Positions 36,426 through 48,492 of a DNA stretch of 64,000 nt are shown here, one piece after another; within the stretch, counting starts at the first letter, position 1; every line of letters starts with the position of its first letter. The notes under the pieces are model-generated. The model ran no database searches. It was not told where the DNA came from and saw only the letters and a list, made by a program, of their open reading frames with translations. Source of the stretch: Dichotomocladium elegans (Eukaryota; Mucoromycota; Mucoromycetes; Mucorales; Lichtheimiaceae); contig JAIXMN010000025.1 in the NCBI GenBank assembly GCA_025716815.1, positions 62,001-126,000 of the forward strand. Direction: 5' to 3'. The translations under genes were made by a program, and so were the position numbers.

Positions 36426-39385
36426 TTACTCATGGTCGACCTTGATGGCAGTGGGAGCATCCAGAATGCCTGCAACCCGCGGTGTTAACGCGTGCCACAC
36501 TTTGCCGTAGATTGATGAACGCGTCATTGACCGGGCGTCCACGGAAACAGGGCGCATTTTGATATCCGCGTTGGGTGCGTGATCAATTGTTACTCGCCTC
36601 TTGATGTCTGGCACCGCACCATGGTGAGACGGTGCTGGAACTCGTTGCTGTTGCTGCTGGTGGTGGTTAAGGTCGTCATTCGCTTCATGCTCAGCAAGTC
36701 GAAGCTTGGCGTCTGCCAAGGAACGTTCCAGCTCAAATATCCGAGAAACTGTGTCTTGATTACTCTGTGGTCCCAAAAATGTCAGTGGCTGATTCCAAAG
36801 TCGGCCGAGCTCCTCCTTGAGCGCTTTATTTTCCTGGGTCGCTTCAATCCACTCCAGATCCTTGGCTTTCTTTTCCTTCATCAACACATCCATGTCGGCC
36901 TTTGTCAAGATCAATTTCTCAACCAACGCCATCTGGCCATCGTTGACCATATCGAGCCTGGATTGGACATCCTCAAGATCTTGGCTCAATTTTTCGCACT
37001 GCTGCTGCAGCTCAAAATTCTCGACCTTAACACGGACGAGTTCGGCTCGGAGTACCTCGCCACCGTCATTGGTCTCAGGATTGAAGGCCATGGTAGTGGC
37101 AACGCTCTGGCTGGTTATGTCTGAGAAACCATCGGGTGAACCATCGCCACTGTGAAAACTGCTACTCTCGTCTTCATCAATAAGACTCTCTCCTTCACCA
37201 CCATAGAGACTGGCGGATATCTTTTTGTGGTTCGGGACTGTAGCAGCCACTATCTTTTCGAGCTCCTTAACAGTTATCTTCAAGGCATCGCGTTCGCTCT
37301 CCACATCCTTCTTATCGATCTTGAGCTCTGCCAGTTCGTCAAGGACTTGCTGGTGTTTGGTACTGAGCTGGGCGAGAGACCAGTTGAGGCGCTGCATTTC
37401 CTGTTCGTGTTGGTCAATAGTAATATATTTAGAGTTGTTAGCATATGGCGCATCGACCATCAGGAAAGAAGACGAGTAGCTTCGCACGGAACTAAAACTG
37501 GCTCTACTATTAGTCTCTTGCTGTTGCTGTTGCTGTTGCTGTTGGAGCTGATGAGAAGTTCCAGATGAGGGAATGACAGACGACCATCGCTTCTTGATGC
37601 TGCTACCGCTCCCGCTGTTTGATCGTTTCAGCTGTAGTTGCTGCGATTTCATTGCAGGGGACGGCTTCTTCCGCTTCCAGAAGAAGCCGAACTTGCCAGG
37701 GAAAGGGTCACCATTACTGTTGTTGTTTTCTGCTGCGGTAGGTGTGACGCCGAGACGACTGTCGGATTCGATGTTCATGGCATACTCTCTGGCGAGGGAC
37801 TCCATCTTTTCGCGGTTGATGACACATGACAGAGCAGTGGCGTCACGGATGATGGCCGCGTCATTCTCATAGGCTTCGCAAAGTTTGTGGGAAGTAACGT
37901 GATCGAGTAAGTCCTCAAACTCGGTCTCCTGAAGGATTTTCTGCTCCGAACGCCTCAGCATTGCAATGGCTACGCGCATAATTGTTTCCGCTGCTCCTTC
38001 GGCAAAGACAATGTCGTAAATACGCTCCACCAATGGCAAAGGAAATCCATAAGCAAAAAGCGTCAGGAACCATTGTGACGCGTACATGGCTGCATGAACT
38101 CCATTAGCCTCCATGTGGTCCGCAAGATTGGGCGCAAGTTCTTTCAGGAGAGAGTTGAATTGATACAGCCTGAGTTGAAGTCCTTCCATGTTGAGTGTGA
38201 ACATAGGTCGCATTTCATACGTCTCCATGAGCCTATTCTCCGTCCCAATAGGATGAGCAAAAATTACAATGGGCAATTTTTCTTGTCGAGCACTTACCTA
38301 ACAAAAACACAAAACGCTTGGACTTCAGGCATCTACAAATACGATGGATAGAGTTATTATTAGTTTGAATGATTGACATCTTGCTGCCTTGGAAGCGGGT
38401 TTGCTTCTGTAAGCAAAGAGGCAACAATCAGAAGAAACGAAAAGAAGCCTTAACTCACGTGCATCAAGAGCGGACCTACTAGAAATGCAAGCCCCTGACA
38501 ATATCCGACGTCGGCATCATATAAGCTGTAGGCTTCCAAGATCCGGCGCATTGCTGCCTGCCCGGCTCCATTCTCCTGTTTGAACATGTCAATATAAGGA
38601 AATGTACGGGCCAGATCACGCTGGATAATGCGCTCGCAAGGGGATTGTTCTTTGCATAACTGTCCATAGACCGTCTCGAGGTGGAGGGAGCCAGATTTGC
38701 ACATGGCTTGCCAGATCAAACCACGCTGCGAAGCAGGCACTCCTGCTCGCAATTTGACAGACAAAAGATGAGGCATTTCAAGGGCCACGCGGTCAAAATC
38801 CTGGACCACCGCTTCCCAAAAGTCCCAGTCGATATCTTCCTCATCGTTCACATTGTTTTGCTGGAGACTACGCGGAAGAGCTGGTGTTGGCTGCTGACTG
38901 GTATTGTTTTTTATTGATTGGTTTCGACAGTTCTTTGGTTCGTTGGTGTCCTGCAGAAGGGTGTTCTGACGTTGGATTTGAGCTAGTATAAAAGTGGTCG
39001 AGTCCTATGAAATAGAATGGGGCAATGTTGATATAATGTATACATGTGCGACATAAGGCTTGAACTGGGCTGGGGACACGTATGGGTTCACACATGCCTG
39101 AGGTGATAGCCGCGCGTTTTCTTCCTGGAGACGATCGAACAAACAGGCATCGCCGTCTGCCTGCAGATGAGATGCCTGGACTTTATCGATGTGGTTTTTT
39201 AAAGACTGGGTCATGCCGCGTGGTCGCTTGTTGGTGGCGATAGTGAGAGGCGTATGCGGTAATGAGTGATGCTGTTGATTTGATGGGGTATGGGCACCAT
39301 GGATGCTATTTCGTTTCTTTGTATGATCAGACACAACCACAGAACTGCAAGTGTCGTTGTTTTCATTGCTGGCAATGGTCAACAT
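36426..39385 (-). CDS. TBC-domain Rab GTPase-activating protein, Gyp5/EVI5-type, 4 exons
   Basis: Rab-GAP of the Gyp5 / EVI5 / RabGAP1-like group: TBC domain followed by a long coiled coil. Exons 39385-39080, 39004-38459, 38332-38298, 38232-36426; 897 residues. The TBC domain (about residues 165-385) contains the arginine finger IIQRDLARTFPY, the glutamine finger VGYCQGLAF, and family blocks LRAGVPASQRGLIWQAM and NMEGLQLRLYQFNSLLKEL. The C-terminal half has a poly-Gln stretch, then heptad-rich coiled coil (about residues 580-790). The first intron is ambiguous: donor GTGTCC at 39079 gives 75 nt, donor GTATAC at 39043 gives only 39 nt; both keep frame. Exon 3 is just 35 nt (MPEVQAFCVFV) and restores the family sequence. 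These GAPs act on Ypt1/Sec4-type Rabs in exocytosis; the exact target here is unknown. Confidence 0.9.
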
Positions 39386-41048
39386 GGGATATGGTGCTTT
39401 GATGTTTGTAAATAATACAACAGGGAAGAGAGAAAGAGAGAAGAAAGAAAGGAAAGAAGGAACGAAAAGACAAAAAAAGGGGGAGGAGTCTAAATATGTA
39501 AGGGGCGGCTCAGAAGCGAACCAGGGAAAGGGGCGGTTGGAAGAAAGAAGGGGAAGAAAGCAAGAAAGAGGGACAAGAAAAGACATAGGCCGTCTTTTCA
39601 GTCATTTAGTCCCAGCGGAAAACATTGATGCTGCGACAGTTGAGGGAATGGCGCACTCGTCAACTATGATTCGTTGAGTACCTTGCTGAGGCTGAAGAAC
39701 ATGGATGGCAAGGAATACGCATGCCTTGTCCACACAGGCAAGAATGACAAAGAATCCAACCTACCTAAGATAGCGTGCGCAGTAATATCACTGTATCCAA
39801 TCCTTACACGCCATTGACAGGCAGTTGGTCGAGTTTTGGCGGATAAAGTTGGGAGTGCATCAATAGATTAACGTCAAGCAGGCAAGTGGCGGGCCTGTTC
39901 TGTCAATATGAATTTGAAGAACCATATTGCTGTATCTAAGATGCAGTTCACGTATGCAATATGAGGACAAAGAGAGTTCATTTGAAAGCATATACTGGAG
40001 AAGAGAGAAATGCGCATCTATTTATGCACATGGCCAAGTGGCGGATATGTCTAACCTCTCAATGCAAGAGATTACCGGCCCTCATTCACACGCACATTCT
40101 CTCTTTTTATCTCTGTAGATAATTCCAATTCGGAGACAGGTACCTCATATTTGTATAAGAAAACTATCAATATAAGTTTCCAAGGAGATAATAACAGAAT
40201 AAGGTCTCCTAACCACGAAATTTGTAATAAGGAGAGGTATACTAGGGCGTTTAACAGATTTCATGGTCAATATTTTCGTCGCCCATCCGTTTAAAACCCA
40301 GCCAGAACTACGTGAGTCACGTGAATTCGTTTTTTTGGGGGGGTTTACCTACGTAGAAACAAATGCTGCGCGTCCCCAGCTTTTTGTTTCCGTTTGACTA
40401 TTTCAAAAATCCAACGACTCCATATTTATAGGATTTCAAACTGCCAACGTGAGCGTGTGACATTATGTTTCCATTTCTAGTCGTGTTTCAGCTGGATATA
40501 GAGGGAAACGTATATTCACAATCATCCGTGTCGCGTACGGCAATATGGCAGTGTGTACTCATGCAGAAACACCTGGTCTTATCCGCAGGCTCCAGGAACC
40601 TGCAAGATGAGAGGTTTAGCTACAATTAAGGAATGAATCTTTCCAGTCTATAAAATGCGATGCGGATGACTGTGAACCACTGCCTCCTAGTAAACTCGCC
40701 GGTTCAAGATACATGTCGTGACTTTAGTAGCTGACAGCTCTAGAATGGAAATATAACGCCACAGGTCACATTGTCAGCGTAAAATCCTATAAATACGGGG
40801 TTGTTGAAATAGTCAAACGAAAAGATGGAGAGTATGGCATTTTTTGTCCCTAGATTCCCTTTTTAGGACGTTATAGGCCTATGGGACTAGCCGGATCACC
40901 TGAAGCTCATGGAAGGAGCTAGAGCTGAATTTCAATTTATGTCTATCACGATATACTTTATTATTGAAAAAGAAGTGAAGAAATACATAAGATATAAGTC
41001 AAAGGCGATGTATACATGTATTGTGCATAAATGTCGTAGTGGAGCTAA
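39386..41048 (+). other. Gene-poor region upstream of the TBC gene
   Basis: About 1.7 kb. A GA-rich (purine) tract at about 39425-39575 is the probable TBC gene leader or promoter, transcribed as CT-rich on the minus strand. The rest is AT-rich with no supportable gene and leads into the helicase remnant. Confidence 0.5.
40313..40323 (+). promoter_or_regulatory. Overlapping AP-1/Gcn4 site and E-box
   Basis: TGAGTCACGTG: a perfect TGAGTCA (Gcn4/AP-1 type) overlaps a perfect CACGTG E-box. It lies about 930 bp upstream of the TBC gene and far from other starts, so its function is uncertain and it may be chance. Confidence 0.25.
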
Positions 41049-41558
41049 TCAACGGCATTGCAGGGCTTCAGGATAGGTGACATTGGGCATTGTACGGATG
41101 ACAGTGTCCCAATCCTTATGAATAGAAATACCTAGGTTGCCTGGATCCGTAGCACGCGAGAGAGCTACATATAATTGCCGATGAACAAACACAAAGCTCG
41201 TGGAGACGAAGACCGACACGGCATAGCGTCTGCGCTGGAGCCCTTGTGGATGAACATCGCAAATGTCGGGGCGGACTGGGAAATGGAAGACAACAAAGAC
41301 CCTCGGAAGAAAAAGCTCTGAACCGTCAGCGTTTTGTGCTAAGAGCCTGGTGCCGACTCAATAGTCCAGAAGCCTTGTGACATAGAGCTTAATCCCATTG
41401 CAAAGACCTGCATCTCGATCGAGATCCCACAATAAAACCAGAGGCATCCCCATTTTGAGCTCCACAACGAGATGGAATCCCTGGCAAGTCAAGAGATGGA
41501 GGAGCTCTGGAGGATACTCTCCTTTGGCGGCAGCTGGATCATCATCATCATCCAGCAA
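41049..41558 (-). pseudogene. Decayed Helitron/PIF1-type DNA helicase fragment
   Basis: C-terminal remnant of the helicase carried by Helitron rolling-circle transposons (PIF1 family). Within one minus-strand frame the sequence reads ELKMGMPLVLLWDLDRDAGL and NGIKLYVTRLL, close to the Helitron pattern (KVGxPIMLLRNLDP ... NGTRLxVTRL). An in-frame TGA at 41361-41359 follows, then a degraded stretch keeping LPRVFVVFHFPVR, and finally HRQLYVALSRATDPGNLGI, the conserved last helicase motif, ending at 41049. The motif that should precede it (AFAMTINKAQGQT type) is no longer readable, and stops interrupt the frame upstream of 41558. Only the C-terminal 170 codons survive, with no Rep domain. Terminal Helitron features (TC start, CTRR hairpin end) were not identified. 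Confidence 0.75.
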
Positions 41559-41791
41559 ATATATGCAGTGTGTAGGGGGTTAATAGTCTCAAGAACTTCG
41601 CCAGCCCTGTCACTAAGCACATTGTCATGTGGATTGCTCGACAATATGTGTAGCAACAATATTAGTGCTATTGTTGCAAAACGGCTGACACAGGGAAGGT
41701 TCGAAATGGAACAAATGTATTAGAGCACACTTCCTCCTCAATGACCTAATCCGTCATTCATAGATGCTATGTCATCATCTCTTCTCTAGCA

Positions 41792-42136
41792 CTATACATC
41801 CGAATCAAGTATATCTTTACCTGAACAGTGTAACCTAGCTCTCTGAACATGCCCAATCTCACCTGACCCATGTACGTAGAATAGCACGGCATAGATCAAC
41901 GGTGAGGAGCGTCGATAATAAAGCTTAGCAGTCCTTGGGGAGAAAAATCTATACAGGAGATCAGATATTACGAGTCCATTTTTGATTATGGGCTTCTGGT
42001 TGCTGCTACAGTAGGACACTTGAAAAATGTACGTGACTGATGGACTAGCGAGGAGAAGCATGGTAAATAGGCCCAGAGCAATCATGGCCATCAACAACAG
42101 GCTCTGTCGATCTTCGTAAAGAACTTGGTTAATCAT
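41792..42136 (-). CDS. Uncertain small membrane protein frame
   Basis: A 114-codon open frame whose N-terminus looks like a signal anchor: charged start (MINQVLYEDRQ) followed by a hydrophobic run (LLLMAMIALGLFTMLLLA), then a Ser/Tyr/Arg-rich tail without a recognised family. It sits between the helicase remnant and the O-fucosyltransferase-like gene on the same strand. It could be a real type II membrane protein, a relic of a duplicated glycosyltransferase N-terminus, or chance. Confidence 0.3.
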   Translation of the reverse strand: MINQVLYEDRQSLLLMAMIALGLFTMLLLASPSVTYIFQVSYCSSNQKPIIKNGLVISDLLYRFFSPRTAKLYYRRSSPLIYAVLFYVHGSGEIGHVQRARLHCSGKDILDSDV

Positions 42137-42348
42137 TTCAGAATGAAGGATGTATATGGTTGATATGTTCGCCGAGCTTTTTGAGCGACATCTTATTTCC
42201 GTGTATGCGATATTTAATTTGTCATCTTGTGAAATGCGGCTTCTATTGTTGTCATACTACGACTTGTGAATTGGGAGACATGCGGCTTTGATATTGGGAT
42301 AAGATGGTATATATGGAGATGGAATGGATGAGTATACGGTTGCGAGTT

Positions 42349-43878
42349 TTAAATAGTATCTTCTGGGGAGGAGACATCTGCTGTTACAGTTAATGCCGAG
42401 CTCACGTTGTGTTGTAACAGTGACACAAATGTGGACTTTGCTGTGGGCGGGAACTCGACATGGGAATATCCTACACACAACAGCGTTTAGTGAGTTGCAC
42501 GAGAACCTTTCGTCCCGCCTTGTCATACCTCGGCCTGCAATCATCAAGTCAACAATAGGATCCAGTAATCCGATGATGTCCTCTGATGTTGTGTTGATTC
42601 CCCGATAAGTAATGTAGTCGTCGAGATCTTCGACAATAAGATTCTTTTCATCATTGGGGATGTGGACTTTGGAGAACACACAAGGGAAGAACTTTCTTAA
42701 TGGTTTTGAAATATCTGTATCGCTCATGAGGTAGAACACTGGAAACAGGGGATCGCGCTGGTTTTTGTATTCGATACATGCTTTAAGAAGATTATCGTCA
42801 GCTGGCAGAGGGCCCTGTTGCTGCTGCTTGAGCACATGATAGAGGCGAGAGGTGGCATTGATGGGCATCGCTGCGGAAACGGCCTGGTTGATAGGCAATC
42901 CGCTGAAAAAGTCAAGGACCATGTCCTCAACCGGATCGGTAGCTGATGCCAATGAGGTAATGTATTGGTCAAGATGGACCGACATGCCGCTATAGCGACC
43001 CGGACCGCCGAGTGTGGTGATGACGGCGTTAGCGGCGCGTACGAGCGGTGTTATCTCCGTCGGTTCCAAGAATAGACGGGTCTGCAATGCCTGATAAAGG
43101 GCCAGCTGGTCGGGCGTTAAACCCAAATCCTGACGGAAGGTCTGATAGGAAAGGCTGCCAAAACGGACATACCGATGGTCGATCACCATGAGCTCATCAA
43201 TGTGATGGAGGCGTGCGGGTTCCAATGCTCTGCCGGTTGTGTTAGGGATTTCTTGAACATGAAAGAACTGTTTGATACGTGCCATCCAGGTCAGCTGGTG
43301 GCCAAATTTTGGGCTTCGGGCTCTGCGGCCGGTTTCGACCTGAAACACGTCCTTATGCATGCTGCTGTAATCGTAGTCAACGACCCGTATTCCAAATTCC
43401 TGGAATACACTCCCAAAGTTTAGAACACGCGACCAGGGAATCTCAATCCAGTTAGTTGCATTGCCAAGCCGTAAAGGTGGCGCAACAATTGTGCGATTCG
43501 TGACCTGCGCCAGCCGCACCGCCGACCGAAGTGCATCATGCTGCTCAATAAACCCACTATTAAAAACACATCAATATTGCTAAGCCCTCCATTAATCCAT
43601 GCATCTGTATATTTTTCATTCTCTTACCCGGATCGCATGTAGGATAAAAATTGCTCTTGTTCCTCCACAGTTGCTGCGATCTCAATGTCTCTCTCCCTTG
43701 CTGCTTCTGCTGCTCTGCTCGCACGAATTCCGTCATCCGAAAACAGGGTGGTTTTTCTGCGGAAGTAGACAACTCTGCTGTCGACCGACCAGTGCTGCAT
43801 TAACGAAATTGAGAGCACACATAGAAGAAGGAGAAGGAAGAAGCCTCCAAGAATTCTAGAGAATAATGGTCGAAACAT
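42349..43878 (-). CDS. O-fucosyltransferase-like type II membrane protein, 3 exons
   Basis: Predicted Golgi glycosyltransferase resembling the GDP-fucose protein O-fucosyltransferase-like families common in early-diverging fungi. Exons 43878-43628, 43556-42529, 42470-42349; 466 residues; introns 71 and 58 nt. A short cytosolic tail precedes one signal anchor (FFLLLLLCVLSISLM), then a stem. The lumenal domain begins with a donor-binding-like segment (RLAQVTNRTIVAPPLRLG), typical of the family after its G-G-F/H start. Later blocks PVFYLMSDTDIS and FFPCVF fit the C-terminal half, and the end (DLMIAGRGYSHVEFPPTAKS) fits the usual terminal motif around a T/S-F. The canonical basic HxRxxDF-type motif is not evident; the matching place reads GMSVHLDQYI. 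Substrate and activity are therefore uncertain. Confidence 0.72.
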
Positions 43879-45588
43879 GTGGACTGCGAAAGCGAAAGAG
43901 TAAAAAGAGCTTGATATAGTAAGAAGAAAAACAGAGAATATTTATAGGGTATTCTATTTTAACACCTTTGAGGGTCGGGTTGGGTTGGGGGGGGCTTTGG
44001 TACAGATATCCATACATGGAAACTGTTATCTCACGCCTTGTTTTCAAAAATAAATATTGCATCGAGACATGGACAAAATGGCCACGTTGTTCCCATCCAT
44101 GTTCATGGCCAGACACGCGTCTGGATAGGCAGCATGAGCGTTTGTTTTTTCGATTTAAAATAGATTGCTTATTTTGGCATTTCAGATGTGTATGAAAAGA
44201 ACATCGCTTTGGTCGTCATGCGGAAAATTTGCGGATTCAATCCTTCTTAAATCAATAGAAGTTCGATGGCATAAATTAGGAAAAAGATGTATGTGGAAGA
44301 CTATCTTTACTTTGTGTGTGACACATAAAAAACTGTCCTTCAACCGGTGGCTCATGGGCCTCTCAGATTCCGGGTTTGCTGAAAGCCGAGTTCCGTATTC
44401 CGACCTCTTAACTAATCCTGTGCAAAACGACCCGGATCTCGGACAGGACTCCAGGCGTCTGCTGTATATATGCAAGTACAACACCATTGTCCTTTGAAAA
44501 TATCTTATCCCGAACTGCTAAGCCATAAAAAGCGTTCGCCTCTGATTTATTTATTTATCTATTCATCAAACCAAAATAAAACAGCAAGAATACCCTTCTA
44601 CCTGCAAAGTCTTCTGTCTCTAGTATTCAATACCATAGCTATTCATTGAACTCATAAGACAAACTAGAATTTACGTTGACGAGGTAACCATCCAGAATAT
44701 CTACTGCTTAGCAATGCCTTCAGAACATGAAATTATCCGTTCCTGCTTTTGTTCCCCTCCTCCAATGTGGTATTTATTATTATCCCGTAGCATATCCAGC
44801 CTTGACGGAATGAGTTGAGTAGAAAAAGAGAAATATGTCGTGAGAGAGAAATTGTTCAACGGGCAAGCGAGGCGGTTATTATTTGCCTTAATGTATGATT
44901 CTACTGGCTTCAGGGTGTGGCTATATCCGCGCTGGGTTTGCGGCCTTTTTCAACTGCATCTTCTGCATAATGGTCACGTAGTACTGTAGAATTAAATAAG
45001 GTTGGGGTACATTGCAAGTGGTACAACGTCTCATCAATACATTGTATTGGATGACTTGACTTACGGTAGCTTTTTTCGAGTATCTATCTGTTGGAATCCA
45101 GCAAGGTTCGGAACCTACCCCTGGCGCAATTGCCACACAGCAGTCGAAGTAGGAATTTCCGAAAGACCAACTTCTTGTAAAGCCTGCAATGAGGAATACA
45201 GTACAAGTGTGGCGGGACACCAGGCTGGATACACCTAGTTCGAGTTGTACCATTACAATCATGCCAGCGTTGGGCTCCATTCGAATAATATACAAAGGGT
45301 AGTGCCAGTTTTGGATACTTACATACGGCAACTTGAACAGGGAAGTGTTTAAGTTAAAGAAGTGGTTAATGCGTTACCTGAAAAATTGAGAGCCAGGTCC
45401 TTTTGTGCAGGGCGGGACGCTGCGTATGTGGGAAACGGGCCAGGCCTCAACCAATGGCGGTCTGCCAAGCCATTGGCCTGAATTCTCCACTTGCCACGTC
45501 AAAACGCGAAAGGAATTTAAATTGCCCTCTCCTCCGCCTGCTTTCTAATCTTTTCCATCTACTTTTTTCCTCGCCTTCTCTCATCACC
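43879..45588 (+). other. Intergenic region upstream of calreticulin
   Basis: About 1.7 kb holding divergent promoters of the fucosyltransferase-like and calreticulin genes. Frames at 44165-44497 (plus) and 44921-45331 (minus) lack family resemblance and splice support. The sequence just before 45589 is CT-rich (45530-45585), typical of a strong fungal leader. Confidence 0.5.
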
Positions 45589-46961
45589 ATGAAAATCCAT
45601 ACCATTGCCGCTGTCTTGGGCCTTGCCTCCCTTGCTACTGCAGAAATTTACTTGCACGAGACTTTTTCTGATGGCGAAGGCTGGAAAGACCGATGGACGC
45701 TTTCAGAACATCGCGAAGACCTTGGAAAATTGGCCGTCTCTCCTGGCGAATGGTTCGCCGATGAAGTCAAGAGCAGTGGTCTCCGCACGACCGAGGACTA
45801 TCGCTTCTATGCGGTCTCGACCCCCATTACCCCCTTCAACACCAAGGGTAAAGACCTTATTATACAGTTCGATGTTAAGAACGACCAGAACATTGACTGT
45901 GGTGGCAGCTATGTTAAGGTAACTGTTACTTCATGTGTGAACCAACATGAGCAATGTAATACTCACCTACACTTCCCCTCCGCAGGTCTTTTCGGACAAA
46001 TTTGACCCCAAGAACTTCAACGGCGATAGTGAATACAACATCATGTTTGGTCCCGACTTCTGTGGCTCCAAGGCCATGGTTCACGCCATCTTAAACTACA
46101 AGGGCACCAATTACGACTTGAAGAAGACGGTTTCGGCCCCTAAGGACCTCTTCACCCATACTTATACTCTGGTCATTAAGCCCGATCAGACTTATCAGAT
46201 TCTTGTAGATGGTGACGAGAAGGCTGCTGGCAACCTGACCGAAGACTGGGACTTTTTGCCTCCCAAGACCATTAAAGACCCTGAAGCCTCTAAACCTGAG
46301 GACTGGGTTGATGAGGCCGAAATTGATGACCCCGAGGACAAGAAGCCCGAAGACTACGATAACACCCCTGAATTCATCCCTGACCCTGAGGCCACGAAAC
46401 CCGAAGATTGGGATGATGACATGGACGGCGATTGGGAGGCACCTTCGTAAGTTGTGTGGAAAATTGGAAAAAGCGTTGCATAGTGAGTACCCGACTTGAA
46501 AAAGGGCTTACAATCCATATCGAACCTATAGCATTCCCAATCCTGATTTCCAGGGACCTTGGACTCCCAAGCGTATCCCCAACCCTGACTACAAGGGCCC
46601 CTGGGTTCACCCCGAGATCCCCAATCCCGAATACAAGGTCGACAATGAAATTTATATCTATGACATTGCGAACTTGGGTCTTGATTTGTGGCAGGTCAAG
46701 TCAGGCACCCACTTTGACAACTTCCTCGTGACTGACGACATTGCCACTGCTGAGGAGATCCGCAACGAGTCCCTTGAGCTGGCAAAGAGTGAGAAGGAGG
46801 CGAAAGAAGCGTTTGACAAGAAGGCGGTACCTGAACCTGAAGAAGTTGCCAAGGAAATCGTTGAGGAGGAGAAGCTTGATGAGGAGGAGATCAATCTCGA
46901 CGATGAATCCCAGATTATCATCAAAGACGAGGAAGAGCACCGCGTCAAAGATGAACTGTAA
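45589..46961 (+). CDS. CALR: Calreticulin (ER lumenal lectin chaperone), 3 exons
   Basis: Calcium-binding ER chaperone of the glycoprotein folding cycle. Exons 45589-45918, 45986-46446, 46532-46961; 406 residues, the usual size; introns 67 and 85 nt. It has a signal peptide (MKIHTIAAVLGLASLATA), then the globular lectin domain with family blocks FDVKNDQNIDCGGSYVKVF and YNIMFGPDFCG containing the conserved disulfide Cys. The P domain carries type 1 repeats (SKPEDWVDEAEIDDPEDKKP; TKPEDWDDDMDGDWEAP) and type 2 repeats (GPWTPKRIPNPDYKGPW). The acidic C-terminal helix ends in the ER-retrieval signal KDEL. The absence of a C-terminal transmembrane segment separates it from calnexin. Codon bias is high. 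Confidence 0.97.
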
Positions 46962-48492
46962 AAAAATGCTAATTCCCTAATTTTTTTTATCGCATCAAAA
47001 GTCTACAACACGCTCGCACACCCCTCTGCAATCACGTTCTCTGTCATATCCCTCGCCTCCTCGATCGTCTGCTATTCCCCATTCCCATGTATTCTTTTCT
47101 TATTTTTATCGCTCTTTAAAGAAAGCATCTTGTGCAAAAATATCTAATAAGGCAAATCGTAGTCAGTATGTAATGGTAGAGGTGTGATTATTGAACCTGT
47201 TATCCAACAGCTCATAATACGTACAAATAGTACTCGCGATGACACTCTGCATATTATGTATTAGCTATCCGGTCCCAAATTTTGCAAGCAATCCCGGGTT
47301 TAATAAGCATATAAACAGCGCAAATGACAACCGCCCCGTGGGGGAGGGACGTTATCTGACGCCACGTATATAATGCACGTTAGCTTTTCATGGAGCGAAT
47401 AAGCTAAATGCTCTGAGGACAATTATACATTTCGTCTGATGAAGTGCAATCTCTTTTTGCAGAAGAACTAGGCGACGTTCAATTAATGCGACCTGTTTTC
47501 TCATTCCTGGTCGTGTGGAAGGCATCAGTATCGCATAGAAGTTAACTGATCTGACGATACGCTGACTCTGTGACAAATTCAATGCTACTGAACTCAGAGT
47601 ATAGCATTACGTTGCAACCACGATTCCCCTTAAATATACGAGCGAATACGTAGCCCTCGATTCGATATCTAGCACCAGCAGTTATTGTTCTGTTGCTGCC
47701 TTCTGGTTCTTGCCAGGATGCGGCCGACCTCGCCCTTTGGGCAGAAGGAAGGCGTGATTGGGCGCCTCAGCAACCATTTTACAGTATCACTCTCAGTCAA
47801 GGAAATGACGTTTCGCATGTTGACGCTTAGGACATGTGCAAAACAACAGAGTTGAATGATGTTTGCTTCAATTAATACTACCTCATGGATCGAATGGTCT
47901 CCATAATTGAACAATAGTTTTTCAAAGGGAAGAGTCTGTCTTGTGGGTATAGAAGTCAGTGGAGTGGTCCGGTGCTGTTTTAGACGCTCCTACATATTAA
48001 TTTTTGTAGATTGCTAGTTTGTGCTACGTTCTTTGAATGGCGCAGCGCTCTAGTGTTTTGTTAGTGACGGTAATGAAATGAGGAAGCAGCCATTGAATTA
48101 CAGTAGATCGTCCATTCCAGACGGGCGAGATGGGTTTTCTTCCAGGTCCCATACATACCATGGTTGCAGACCACCAAATACAGGATAACACCTCTTTCTG
48201 TTAGCTCCAAAGACCAACAAAACGCAACCGTATTCGTACCCCAAAGAGCAGAGGATTCAAATGCATATCCGGAGCTTGTCGTCACACAAAAGGTACCCGA
48301 GTAGAGAAAAACAAAGACGAGTGTGCATGTGAGTGTTTGTGGCGTTCTTTTTGGAAACCCCACAAAGTAACGTACGATAGGTAGCGGACATCGGGACTCC
48401 AAAGCTGAGAAAAGGGAATGTCCTTTCTCCCACCTGGGGTGTGGCGGGGGGTAGATCGCTCTCGCTCCTTGTCCCAAACTCAACGGTTTCCA
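46962..48492 (+). other. Intergenic region between calreticulin and trimethyllysine dioxygenase
   Basis: About 1.5 kb. Calreticulin 3' UTR (CT-rich to 47100), then AT-rich sequence. No supportable gene is seen. In-frame sequence from 48418 to 48492 could be an N-terminal extension of the next gene. Confidence 0.5.

Noticed and set aside
38298..38447. Alternative acceptor TTACAG upstream of TBC exon 3
   Set aside because: Using it inserts stops or a long non-family segment; the later TTTGTAG gives the conserved MPEVQAFCVFVR.
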